DNA of 64,000 nt from Pelagibacteraceae bacterium (GTDB lineage: Bacteria; Pseudomonadota; Alphaproteobacteria; Pelagibacterales; Pelagibacteraceae), in the NCBI GenBank assembly GCA_022763425.1, contig JALEGD010000001.1, forward strand, positions 248,001-312,000, written 5' to 3'. Shown here in pieces: positions 1 to 9,280 of the stretch. The translations under genes were made by a program, and so were the position numbers. Within the stretch, counting starts at the first letter, position 1, and the number at the start of each line of letters is the position of its first letter. The notes below the pieces were generated by a model. It worked only from the letters and a program-made list of their open reading frames with translations, was not told the DNA's origin and did no database searches.

Positions 1-14
1 TAATAATTGGCTCA

Positions 15-347
15 ATGACAGGACTTACTACAGGGGTAACTAGTATTTATACGATGCCTTTTATTTTCCTTATTCAATCACTCAACTACTCAAAAAATAA
101 AGTTATTCAGTTAATGGGCTTAAGTTTTTTTATATTTGCCTCCATGCAATTAGTATTATTTAGCTCATATCAAATGATTAATTTTAATAAACTACTTGTC
201 TCTTTATTGGCATGTTTTCCAATATTGATCGGAGTTTACTTTGGTGCAGTATTAAGAAAAAGAATTAGTGAAAGTTTTTTTAAAACTTTATTTAATATGA
301 TGTTGGTTATTATGGGTGGTTTATTAATAATTAAAATTATTTTTTAG
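15..347 (+). CDS. Sulfite exporter TauE/SafE-like membrane protein, C-terminal part (5' end may be outside window)
   Basis: Hydrophobic ORF at window edge; C-terminal pattern resembles TauE/SafE permeases. Confidence 0.55.
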   Translation: MTGLTTGVTSIYTMPFIFLIQSLNYSKNKVIQLMGLSFFIFASMQLVLFSSYQMINFNKLLVSLLACFPILIGVYFGAVLRKRISESFFKTLFNMMLVIMGGLLIIKIIF

Positions 348-660
348 TATTTTGTTTTTTCTTAAAATTTTCTATTTCTTCTTTTGAAAGCTTTCCGTCT
401 TTATTGGTATCGATCTTTTTTGCCAATGCCGCTCTTCTTTTAGCTTGTTCTTTTCTAGCATTGATTATTCTTTGTTTATAAGCCTCATTTTCTTTTGCAT
501 CAATTTTTCCGTCTTTATTGGTATCAACAAGATCAAATCTTTTTTCTAATGCTTTAATATTTCTATCAATAAACTCTTTTTTTGTGATTGTTTTGAATTC
601 AGCTTTAGCGTTTGTAATTATTAATAGCGTAATAATTATTAAATTTCTTAAAATATTCAT
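337..660 (-). CDS. Secreted EF-hand domain protein
   Basis: Signal peptide plus two canonical EF loops DTNKDGKIDAKE and DTNKDGKLSKEE; start taken at MNILRN. Confidence 0.8.
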   Translation of the reverse strand: MNILRNLIIITLLIITNAKAEFKTITKKEFIDRNIKALEKRFDLVDTNKDGKIDAKENEAYKQRIINARKEQAKRRAALAKKIDTNKDGKLSKEEIENFKKKQNTKK

Positions 661-695
661 GACCCCAAGTATCATCGCTTAATAAAGCTGTAAAA

Positions 696-2156
696 TTATA
701 ATTTTCTTTTATTGAGAAAAATGATTAAAAAAATTACAGGAAAACCTAAAACGGCTGTAAATATAAAAAAACTTGGGTAATCTATCACATCAACTATTCC
801 ACCAGCATATCCAGCAATAAGTTTTGGGATAAAAAGCATTAAAGAAGTGAAAAGAGCATATTGTGTAGCTGTAAATTTAATTGAAGTTAAAGATGATAAG
901 TAAACAACAAAGGCTGCTCCAGCAAATCCACTTGCTAAATTATCTGCAATAATAATTGTTGCTAAATAAAATAAGTTTTTTTCTATGATAGCAAGAAAAG
1001 CAAATAAAACATTAGTCAATGCAGCTGTGATTGCTCCAATTAATAAGCTTTTATAAGTTCCAAATTTCATCGCAAACGTTCCACCAAGTATTCCACCTAG
1101 GATTGTTGCAATTAATCCAAAAAATTTAGAGAATGTTGCTATATCTTTAATTTCATAACCTTTTTCTAAGTAAAAAATATTCGCCATAACTCCCATCACG
1201 ACGTCTGCTATTCTGTATAGCCCAATTAAAAGAAGTATCATTAATGCAATTTTTTTATATCGTTTAAAAAAATCAATAATAGGATTAATAAATATTTCAC
1301 GTGATTGTTTTTTTGGTAAAAAATTAATTTTTTCTAAAATTAAAAGAGAAATCAGAGCTACCCCAAAGCTAAATACTATTTTAAAAATATTATAAAAAAA
1401 ATTATAAAAATGATTTAATACTTTAACTTCTGGAATATTAAGAAAAAATATAAAAAAAATTAATATTGATAAAATAGTAGAAAAAGTAAATTTTAATTGA
1501 TTTTTATAATTTATTTTTTTTACTTTATTATTGGTTGGTTCTTTACATAAGGCTGTTGAAATGAAACCTATGATCATAAAAAAACCTATAATTTGATAAA
1601 CATTTTTCCATACTTCGGTTTGATAATTTTCATCGCTCATAATTGACGCTAACCAAAGACTTCCTGCGCCTGAAACAATCATTGCAATCCTATATCCTGC
1701 TAAATACATAGATGCTAGGGGTCCTTGTTTTTTTTCAGGAGCTGATTCAATCCTAAATGCATCTATTACAATGTCTTGAGTAGCGCTAAAGAAGGCAATT
1801 AGCACAATTGCAAATGCCATAAATTTTAAATTATTTTGTGGGTCAGAGAATGATGTTAATATAATTGAAAAAAAAATTAAAATTTGTGTAATAAGTAACC
1901 AACTTTTTCTGTGACCAATTTTGTGAAGCAAAGGGATTTGAAATTTATCTACTATTGGGCTCCATAAAAATTTAAAGGAGTAAGCAAAGCCAGCCCAGCT
2001 AAATAGTGTAACAGTACTTCTTTCTACACCAGCCTTTACTAGCCATACTGACAGAGTAGAAAATACAAGCATGATAGGTAAGCCGGCTGAAAAGCCCAAA
2101 CCACCCATAATCATCACTTCTTTTTTTGTAAATATAGATAGATCTTTAATCATCAA
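696..2156 (-). CDS. AmpG-like muropeptide MFS transporter (PAT family)
   Basis: 12-TM MFS protein with AmpG-like motifs (GLPIMLVFSTLSVWL, FSATQDIVIDAFRIE). Confidence 0.8.
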   Translation of the reverse strand: MMIKDLSIFTKKEVMIMGGLGFSAGLPIMLVFSTLSVWLVKAGVERSTVTLFSWAGFAYSFKFLWSPIVDKFQIPLLHKIGHRKSWLLITQILIFFSIILTSFSDPQNNLKFMAFAIVLIAFFSATQDIVIDAFRIESAPEKKQGPLASMYLAGYRIAMIVSGAGSLWLASIMSDENYQTEVWKNVYQIIGFFMIIGFISTALCKEPTNNKVKKINYKNQLKFTFSTILSILIFFIFFLNIPEVKVLNHFYNFFYNIFKIVFSFGVALISLLILEKINFLPKKQSREIFINPIIDFFKRYKKIALMILLLIGLYRIADVVMGVMANIFYLEKGYEIKDIATFSKFFGLIATILGGILGGTFAMKFGTYKSLLIGAITAALTNVLFAFLAIIEKNLFYLATIIIADNLASGFAGAAFVVYLSSLTSIKFTATQYALFTSLMLFIPKLIAGYAGGIVDVIDYPSFFIFTAVLGFPVIFLIIFLNKRKL

Positions 2157-2189
2157 ATTTTATAAATTAAGATCTTAAAGGAGTTTAAA

Positions 2190-2732
2190 TTATTTTAAAG
2201 GCGCAGGAGAATCACTCTTGCTATTCAAATAAGCAATCACATTTGCTCTATCACTGTCTTTTTTTAAGCCAGCAAAACCCATTTTTGTACCTTTTATATA
2301 TTTCATAGGTTTATGTAAAAATCCGTTTAATTCTTCAAATGTCCAATTTTTTCCATATCCACTTAAAGCTGCAGAGTATTTAAATCCTTCTACTGCTCCC
2401 ACTTTTTTATTTACTATACCCCAAAGACCAGGACCAATTTTATTGGCTCCACCTTTATCAATGCTATGACAAGCGGCACATTTTTTAAATACCTTTGCTC
2501 CCGCATCAATTGATGCTGATGCCAGGAGAGGTGTAATCGGGGCAAGTGATGCTTCAACTTTTTTTTCAGCTACTTGGCCAGTTGTTGTTTGCTCTACACC
2601 TTCAATTTTATATGCTGATTTTTCAGGTTTATCGACATGATAAATGACATTTCCAATTTCTTTAATACCAATGAAAACTAATGCAGTGGTTAAAATTGCT
2701 GCTGCGATTTTATTAAATTCAAAACTATCCAT
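2190..2732 (-). CDS. Membrane-anchored class I cytochrome c (CycM-like)
   Basis: N-terminal anchor, CAACH haem motif, distal Met. Confidence 0.85.
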   Translation of the reverse strand: MDSFEFNKIAAAILTTALVFIGIKEIGNVIYHVDKPEKSAYKIEGVEQTTTGQVAEKKVEASLAPITPLLASASIDAGAKVFKKCAACHSIDKGGANKIGPGLWGIVNKKVGAVEGFKYSAALSGYGKNWTFEELNGFLHKPMKYIKGTKMGFAGLKKDSDRANVIAYLNSKSDSPAPLK

Positions 2733-2806
2733 TACTTAATTGAAGAATTCATATATTATTTTTTGAGAGATTTAGAGTATAAATATCGTAACAGTTGTCG
2801 CACTTA

Positions 2807-3526
2807 ATGAATAAAACAGCAATAATAATTCCAAGCCACCTTGCAGCAAAAAGACTTCCAAATAAACCTTTATTGAAAATTCACGGCAAAGCAATGATCA
2901 CACATGTATGGGAAAGGTCTAAAGCCTCAAATGTAACAGATGTATTCGTGGCAACTGCAGACACAGAGATTCTTAATGAAATAAAAAATAACGGGGGTAA
3001 CGCTATATTAACCGGCAAACAACATACAACTGGAAGTGATAGAATTCACGAAGCTATAGACAAATTACAACTTGATCATGATATCATTATTAACGTTCAA
3101 GGCGATATGCCTATGATAAATCCTGAAACAATTAATTTAATAAATAATTTTATGATCTCTAACCCAAATGTAAATGTCTCTACCGTAGCTAGTGAAATAT
3201 CTAAAAATGAAACTGAAGATAAAAATGTTGTTAAAGCAGTCACTGAGCATGACTTAAAAAAAAATAAATTTCAAAAGGCACTAAATTTCATAAGAGAAAT
3301 ATCTAATGAAAAATTTTATTATCATCATATTGGATTATATGCCTACAGAAAAAATGTTTTAAATAAATTTGTAAATATGCAAAGAACTGAAAATGAAATT
3401 AATAGAAGCCTTGAGCAGATGAGATTTTTAGATCATAATATTGATGTTTTTGTTGGATATACGGATGATAATCCGTTAAGTGTAGACACCAAAGAAGATT
3501 TAGAAAAAATTAGAAAATTTATATGA
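2807..3526 (+). CDS. kdsB: 3-deoxy-manno-octulosonate cytidylyltransferase
   Basis: IIPSHLAAKRLPNKPLLKIHGKAMITHVWER motif; ATG at 2807 inside the longer TTG ORF. Confidence 0.93.
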   Translation: MNKTAIIIPSHLAAKRLPNKPLLKIHGKAMITHVWERSKASNVTDVFVATADTEILNEIKNNGGNAILTGKQHTTGSDRIHEAIDKLQLDHDIIINVQGDMPMINPETINLINNFMISNPNVNVSTVASEISKNETEDKNVVKAVTEHDLKKNKFQKALNFIREISNEKFYYHHIGLYAYRKNVLNKFVNMQRTENEINRSLEQMRFLDHNIDVFVGYTDDNPLSVDTKEDLEKIRKFI

Positions 3527-4368
3527 AACAAAAAATTGCTATCCAAGGTGAACTTGGTTCTTACTCTCATTTAGCCGCAACAGAAATATTTGATGATATT
3601 GAAGTTGTTCCATGTAAAACGTTTGACCAAGCATTAGATTTAGTAAAAAATAATAAAGATATAAAAGCTGTTATACCAATTGAAAATTCAATTGCTGGAA
3701 GAGTTGCAGATGTACATTATTTATTGCCAAAATATAAACTAAGTGTGATTGGTGAGTCTTTTCATAAAGTTAACCATTGTTTACTTGCTCTTAAGGGTAA
3801 TGATTTAAAAAATATAAAGTATGTTAAAAGCCATTCGCATGCAATTGGACAATGCCATCAAAAAATTAATAAATATAATTTAAGTCCAATTATTGAAGCA
3901 GATACAGCAGGTGCTGCAAAAAAATTGAGTGAGGATAAATCTTTAGATGTTGCTGTTATAGCATCTGAATTGGCAGCTCAAATTTACAATCTAAATATAA
4001 TTGAAAAAAATTTTGAGGATATTTCAGGAAATACTACGAGGTTTTTAACAATGTCTTCAGACAAAATAAATTTGATAGATTATGAAAAAAATAAAAAATT
4101 TATTACGACTTGTATTTTTAAATTAAAAAGCTTACCCGCAGCGTTATATAATTCTCTAGGTGGTTTTGCTGTGAACAATGTTAATCTTACAAAACTTGAA
4201 AGCTTTACGGTAAATAATTCTTTTGATCAGGCATTATTTTATTTAGATATTGAAGGGCATGCTAAAGAACCCAAAGTAGAAACCGCGCTTGAAACTTTAA
4301 AAAAAAATACTGAAAGTCTAGATATTTTGGGAGTTTATTTGGCCTCTGATTATAGAAATAATCATTAG
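3523..4368 (+). CDS. pheA: Prephenate dehydratase
   Basis: IAIQGELGSYSHLAA, ESFHKVNHCLLAL and ACT domain (KLESFTVN). Confidence 0.93.
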   Translation: MKQKIAIQGELGSYSHLAATEIFDDIEVVPCKTFDQALDLVKNNKDIKAVIPIENSIAGRVADVHYLLPKYKLSVIGESFHKVNHCLLALKGNDLKNIKYVKSHSHAIGQCHQKINKYNLSPIIEADTAGAAKKLSEDKSLDVAVIASELAAQIYNLNIIEKNFEDISGNTTRFLTMSSDKINLIDYEKNKKFITTCIFKLKSLPAALYNSLGGFAVNNVNLTKLESFTVNNSFDQALFYLDIEGHAKEPKVETALETLKKNTESLDILGVYLASDYRNNH

Positions 4369-4411
4369 TCCACAGATTCAATCCTGTAGATTTTAATCTA
4401 AGTTGTTATAT

Positions 4412-4515
4412 TGCTATGGGGGATTGGTAACAGGTGGATGTTACGCTAATCCGGTCAGGTTCGAAAGAAAGCAGCCGTACCGTAAATTTTTCAGGTTGTT
4501 ATTCAGTTCCCCGTT
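4412..4515 (+). ncRNA. ffs: Signal recognition particle RNA, small bacterial (4.5S) type
   Basis: GGTGGATGTTACGC...GGTCAGGTTCGAAAGAAAGCAGCCGTACCG core, terminal complementarity ATGGGGGA/TTCCCCGT; located directly before dnaX. Ends approximate. Confidence 0.88.
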
Positions 4516-4522
4516 TTTAATT

Positions 4523-6184
4523 ATGGACAATAACAGAAAACCACTCGCATTAAGGTATAGACCTCAAAAGTTTCAAGAACTCATTGGTCAAGATTCAATG
4601 GTTATATCTATTCAAAATGCAATTAAATTAAAAAGAATCCCGAATGCATATTTACTTACTGGTATTAGAGGAACTGGAAAAACTACAACTGCAAGAATTA
4701 TAGCGAAAGCTATAAATTGCAAAGTTGATTTTGCCTCAGATCAAAAATGTAGTGAAGGAGATTTCTGTCATTGCGAGTCTATTACAAACTCTAACCATAT
4801 AGATATTTTAGAAATGGATGCTGCGTCCAAAACTGGTATTGATGATATAAGAGAAATTTTAGAAGCCTCAAAATATCACCCTTCTACTGCTGAGTATAAA
4901 GTTTTTATAATTGACGAAGTTCACATGCTTTCAAAACAAGCATTCAATGCCTTACTAAAAACTCTTGAAGAGCCACCACCACACCTAAAATTTATTCTTG
5001 CAACTACTGAAGTAAAAAAAATTCCGGTTACAATTTTGTCAAGATGTCAAAGATTTGATCTGAGAAGAATTAAAGTTGAAGAAATGAAATCATTTCTTAA
5101 AAAAATCTGTGAAAAAGAAGAAGCAGATGTTGATGAAAATTCTTTAACCTTAATATCTAAATCCTCTGAAGGATCAGTTAGAGATGCATTATCTATATTG
5201 GATCAAGCGATTATTACTCATAATTTAATGGGTGAGAAGGTTACTGAAGATAAAGTTAGAACTATGTTAGGTCTTGCTGATGATACAAAAATTGTAGATT
5301 TAATGTCTTATATTGTTGAGGGTAATATCGAAAAATCAATTAATGCAGTTGAGGAAATTTTTGATATTGGAGCTGACCCCAAATTAGTACTGCACAGCTT
5401 ACTAGATGTTTGTTATCTTATGACAAGAACAAAAACTCTTGGAAAAATTTCAAAAGATTTATCCGTTTCAGAGTCTGATGCCGAAAGATTGAACGCAATG
5501 GTTAAAGATTTGGACATGACTTATCTTACTATGTTATGGCATTTCTTAATTAAAGGTTTAGAAGATCTAAACTTATATCCAAATCTTTCAATTGCTTTTC
5601 AAATGCTTTTAACAAGATTGTGTCATTTAAAAAATATGCCTGATCCGCAATCAGTTTATGAGAGTAAAGAGGAATCTAAAATAAATACTGAGTATAATAA
5701 AACTTCAAATCAAAAAATTAATCTTCAATCAACTACACAAATTAAAAATGTTTCCCAAGAAATTGAAAGTCCAAAGCAAAATTTAAATCAGAATAATTTG
5801 ACTTCAAAAATTAATAGTTTTGAAGAACTCATTTCATTAGTAGAAAAAAATAAAGAAATTGAACTTAAATTTGATCTTGAAAGAAATGTAAGACTTGTAA
5901 AATTTTCTGAAGGAAAAATTGATATTGAATTCAATGAAAAATTATCAAAAAATTTTATAAAAAACCTGACTTCACGATTATTAGAGTGGACTGGAAATAG
6001 ATGGATTATTACATTATCGAAAAGTAAAGGAGATCAAACAATTTACGAAAAAAAAAATGAAGTAAAAAAAATGCTATTTGAGGATGCCAAAAAAACTGAA
6101 ATTTATAAAAAAGTTATGGAGCTTTTTCCTAATGCAGAATTAACAAATGTAAAAGAGGCAGGAAAGAAAGAAGAGGATATATAA
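4523..6184 (+). CDS. dnaX: DNA polymerase III subunit gamma/tau
   Basis: LALRYRPQKFQELIGQD, GTRGTGKTTTARI-like Walker A, SRCQRFDLRRI; start corrected to 4523 since the upstream 40 codons are SRP RNA. Confidence 0.95.
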   Translation: MDNNRKPLALRYRPQKFQELIGQDSMVISIQNAIKLKRIPNAYLLTGIRGTGKTTTARIIAKAINCKVDFASDQKCSEGDFCHCESITNSNHIDILEMDAASKTGIDDIREILEASKYHPSTAEYKVFIIDEVHMLSKQAFNALLKTLEEPPPHLKFILATTEVKKIPVTILSRCQRFDLRRIKVEEMKSFLKKICEKEEADVDENSLTLISKSSEGSVRDALSILDQAIITHNLMGEKVTEDKVRTMLGLADDTKIVDLMSYIVEGNIEKSINAVEEIFDIGADPKLVLHSLLDVCYLMTRTKTLGKISKDLSVSESDAERLNAMVKDLDMTYLTMLWHFLIKGLEDLNLYPNLSIAFQMLLTRLCHLKNMPDPQSVYESKEESKINTEYNKTSNQKINLQSTTQIKNVSQEIESPKQNLNQNNLTSKINSFEELISLVEKNKEIELKFDLERNVRLVKFSEGKIDIEFNEKLSKNFIKNLTSRLLEWTGNRWIITLSKSKGDQTIYEKKNEVKKMLFEDAKKTEIYKKVMELFPNAELTNVKEAGKKEEDI

Positions 6185-6502
6185 ATGGATTTTAGCAAAA
6201 TGCTTAAGCAGGCGCAGGAAATGCAACAAAAAATGATGGAAGCAAAAGATGGACTAAAGAATGTAATTGCAGAGGGTGTATCTGGTGGTGGAGCGATTAA
6301 AGTACAAATGAATGGTCATTTTGAGGTAATAAAAATTGATATTAGTGATGAAATTTTAAAAGAAGAAAAGGGTGTTTTAGAAGATTTAATAGTTGCCGCG
6401 ACTAATAATGCAAAAAAAGAAGTTGAAGGTAAGACGCAAGAAGAAATGTCCAAACTTACTGGTGGATTTAAAATGCCACCAGGATTTAAGTTTCCGATGT
6501 AA
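6185..6502 (+). CDS. ybaB: YbaB/EbfC family nucleoid-associated protein
   Basis: MLKQAQEMQQKM...; dnaX-ybaB-recR order. Confidence 0.93.
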   Translation: MDFSKMLKQAQEMQQKMMEAKDGLKNVIAEGVSGGGAIKVQMNGHFEVIKIDISDEILKEEKGVLEDLIVAATNNAKKEVEGKTQEEMSKLTGGFKMPPGFKFPM

Positions 6503-6504
6503 CG

Positions 6505-7122
6505 ATGAAATTCACTGAACCTGTATTAGATAACTTAATCAGCCTAATATCACGCCTTCCCGGTTTAGGGCCAAAATCTGCAAGAAGAATTGCATTACAT
6601 CTTTTTAAGAACAAAGAAAATTTAATGAAGCCTTTAGCGGATACGCTGGGTATTGCCCATGAAAAGATTTTAAGATGTAAAATTTGTGGCGCTATTAAAT
6701 CTGTAGATGCAAATTGTACGATTAGTAAATGTGAATATATCGATAATTCTTATGATCAGCTTTGTATTGTTGAAAATATAGCGGATATGTGGGCAATGGA
6801 GGCAACGAATATTTACAAGGGTCATTATCATATTCTTGGCGGAACTTTATCGGCCTTAAATGGTTCAGATCCCGAGTCTTTATTGATTGGCTCTCTTATA
6901 GACAGAGTAAAAAAAAATAATGTTAAAGAAGTAATTATTGCAACTTCAGCAACAATCGAGGGTCAGACTACTGCACATTATATTAATGATAGTTTGAAAA
7001 ACCTAAACATTAAAATTACTAAATTAGCACATGGCTTACCAGTTGGAAGTGAGATTGAATATTTAGATGATGGAACATTATTTTCAGCTTTTAAATATAG
7101 AAATTCTATAGGAGAAAAATAA
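6505..7122 (+). CDS. recR: Recombination protein RecR
   Basis: LISRLPGLGPKSARRIALHL, C4 zinc finger, Toprim. Confidence 0.95.
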   Translation: MKFTEPVLDNLISLISRLPGLGPKSARRIALHLFKNKENLMKPLADTLGIAHEKILRCKICGAIKSVDANCTISKCEYIDNSYDQLCIVENIADMWAMEATNIYKGHYHILGGTLSALNGSDPESLLIGSLIDRVKKNNVKEVIIATSATIEGQTTAHYINDSLKNLNIKITKLAHGLPVGSEIEYLDDGTLFSAFKYRNSIGEK

Positions 7123-7638
7123 ATGTCAGTGTTAGAAATTCTAAAAGAGCCAGATCCAATTCTTAGAAAAAAGTCTGACGAAGTTTCAAAAGTTGATAAT
7201 GATATTAGAGCGTTGATGGATAATATGCTAGAGACGATGTATCAAGCACCAGGTATTGGGCTTGCAGCACCTCAAGTTGGAATTTTAAAGAAAGTAATTG
7301 TTATAGACCTTGCAAAAGAGGATGAGCCAAAAAAACCATTATTTATTGTAAATCCAAAAATTATTTGGAAGTCTGATGAATTAAGTTCTAGGGAAGAAGG
7401 ATGCTTATCTATCCCTGGATACTTTGCAGAAGTAGTTAGACCTACAAAATGCAAACTTCAGTATCTTGATTATGATGGCGAGCAACAAGAGATTGAAGCT
7501 GAAGATCTCCTATCTACTTGCATTCAGCATGAAGTGGATCATTGTGATGGTGTACTTTTTATCGATTATTTATCAAAGTTAAAAAAAGATATGATTATAA
7601 AAAAATTAATTAAAGCAAAAAAAGAACAACAAGTTTAA
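7123..7638 (+). CDS. def: Peptide deformylase
   Basis: GIGLAAPQVG, EGCLSIPG, QHEVDHCDG motifs. Confidence 0.96.
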   Translation: MSVLEILKEPDPILRKKSDEVSKVDNDIRALMDNMLETMYQAPGIGLAAPQVGILKKVIVIDLAKEDEPKKPLFIVNPKIIWKSDELSSREEGCLSIPGYFAEVVRPTKCKLQYLDYDGEQQEIEAEDLLSTCIQHEVDHCDGVLFIDYLSKLKKDMIIKKLIKAKKEQQV

Positions 7639-7651
7639 TAATCGAAATATT

Positions 7652-8542
7652 ATGAAAATAGCATTTATGGGAACACCAAGTTTTGCTGTTCCTGCACTTA
7701 AAAAAATTAATGAAGTCTTTAAAGTTGATACTGTATTTACTCAACCTCCAAGAAAATCTAAAAGGGGAATGAAAGAGTTATCGAGCCCAGTTCATGAAAT
7801 ATCAAACCAATTAAATTTAGACGTCAGAACGCCAAATCGATTAAATGATGATTTAGAATTTTTTAAATCAAAAAAATTTAGTTTAGTAATTGTAGCTGCC
7901 TATGGGCAAATTATACCAGATGATTTTTTAAAAGAATGTTTGTTTATTAATATTCATGCATCGCTTTTACCAAGCTGGAGGGGCGCAGCTCCTATACAGC
8001 GGTCATTAATGAATAAAGATAAATCTACAGGGATTTCTATAATGAAAATTGAAAAAGAGCTTGATAGTGGACCAGTTTTACTAAAACAAAGCCTTCCAAT
8101 AAATATTTACTCTAAGCATGGGGATGTTGAGCATAAACTCTCCGAAATCGGATCAGATTTAATTGTAAAAGCTATTGAGCTTATAAATGAGGGTAAATAT
8201 GAATTTAAAGAACAAAATCATAATTTAAAAACATATGCTAAAAAAATTACAAAGGAAGATGAAAAAATTATTTGGAATATGGAAGCCGAAACTGTTGTTG
8301 CTCGCATACATGCGCTAGCTCCAAGCCCTGGGTCATATTTTGATTATAATAAAGAAAAATTAAAAATATTCGAATGTAAGTTATCAGATAAATTAGCGGA
8401 AAAACCAGGTCATATTCATATTGTAGATGAAAGTCTTTTTGTTGCTTGCAAAGATAAATATATTGAAATTTTAGAAATCCAAAAACCCGGTAAAAATAAA
8501 CAAAAAATTAAAGAATTTCTTAAAGGTTATAAATTTAATTGA
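7652..8542 (+). CDS. fmt: Methionyl-tRNA formyltransferase
   Basis: MKIAFMGTPSFAVPAL, NIHASLLPSWRGAAPIQRSL. Confidence 0.96.
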   Translation: MKIAFMGTPSFAVPALKKINEVFKVDTVFTQPPRKSKRGMKELSSPVHEISNQLNLDVRTPNRLNDDLEFFKSKKFSLVIVAAYGQIIPDDFLKECLFINIHASLLPSWRGAAPIQRSLMNKDKSTGISIMKIEKELDSGPVLLKQSLPINIYSKHGDVEHKLSEIGSDLIVKAIELINEGKYEFKEQNHNLKTYAKKITKEDEKIIWNMEAETVVARIHALAPSPGSYFDYNKEKLKIFECKLSDKLAEKPGHIHIVDESLFVACKDKYIEILEIQKPGKNKQKIKEFLKGYKFN

Positions 8543-9279
8543 TGCCTCGTTATAAAGCTGTTGTTGAATATAATGGTACAGATTTTGAGGGTTGGCAGTC
8601 ACAACCCAATGGAAATACAGTTCAGCAAATAATAGAGAAATCTTTTTTAGAAATACAATTAAATAAAACAAAAATTTTTGGCTCAGGAAGAACAGACTCG
8701 GGTGTTCATGCTGTAGGGCAAGTTTTCCATTTTGATTACGAGGATAAACTTGATTGTAAAAAAATATTACTTGGACTTAATCATTTTTTAAAAAAAAAAA
8801 ATATAAGCATATTATCTTTAGATTTTACAAATAATAATTTTGAGTCTCGTAGAGATGCAAAATTAAGAACGTACACATATAAAATCTTAAACCGTATAGC
8901 TTCGCCGGCAATTCTAGAAAATCAGGTTTGGCATGTAACAAAAAATTTAGATTTTAAATTAATGCAGGAGGCTTCTCAAACATTTCTTGGATCACATGAT
9001 TTTACAACCTTTAGAGCTTCTTCTTGTGAAGCTACATCTCCGATAAGAGAAATAACTTATTCAGAATTACAGAAAAATAATGATCAAATCATTTATACAG
9101 TTAAATCAAGATCATTTCTGCAGCATCAAGTAAGGTCTATGGTTGGTGCCATTAAATTTGTTGGAGAAAAAAAATGGTCATTGAAAGATCTTGATGAAGC
9201 TTTAAAATCAAAAAATAGAAATAATTGCGCAACACCTGCACCTGCATGTGGTTTGTATTTAGAGAACGTTGAATATTAA
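8542..9279 (+). CDS. truA: tRNA pseudouridine(38-40) synthase
   Basis: VEYNGTDFEGWQSQPN, GSGRTDSGVHA. Confidence 0.96.
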   Translation: MPRYKAVVEYNGTDFEGWQSQPNGNTVQQIIEKSFLEIQLNKTKIFGSGRTDSGVHAVGQVFHFDYEDKLDCKKILLGLNHFLKKKNISILSLDFTNNNFESRRDAKLRTYTYKILNRIASPAILENQVWHVTKNLDFKLMQEASQTFLGSHDFTTFRASSCEATSPIREITYSELQKNNDQIIYTVKSRSFLQHQVRSMVGAIKFVGEKKWSLKDLDEALKSKNRNNCATPAPACGLYLENVEY

Positions 9280-9280
9280 A

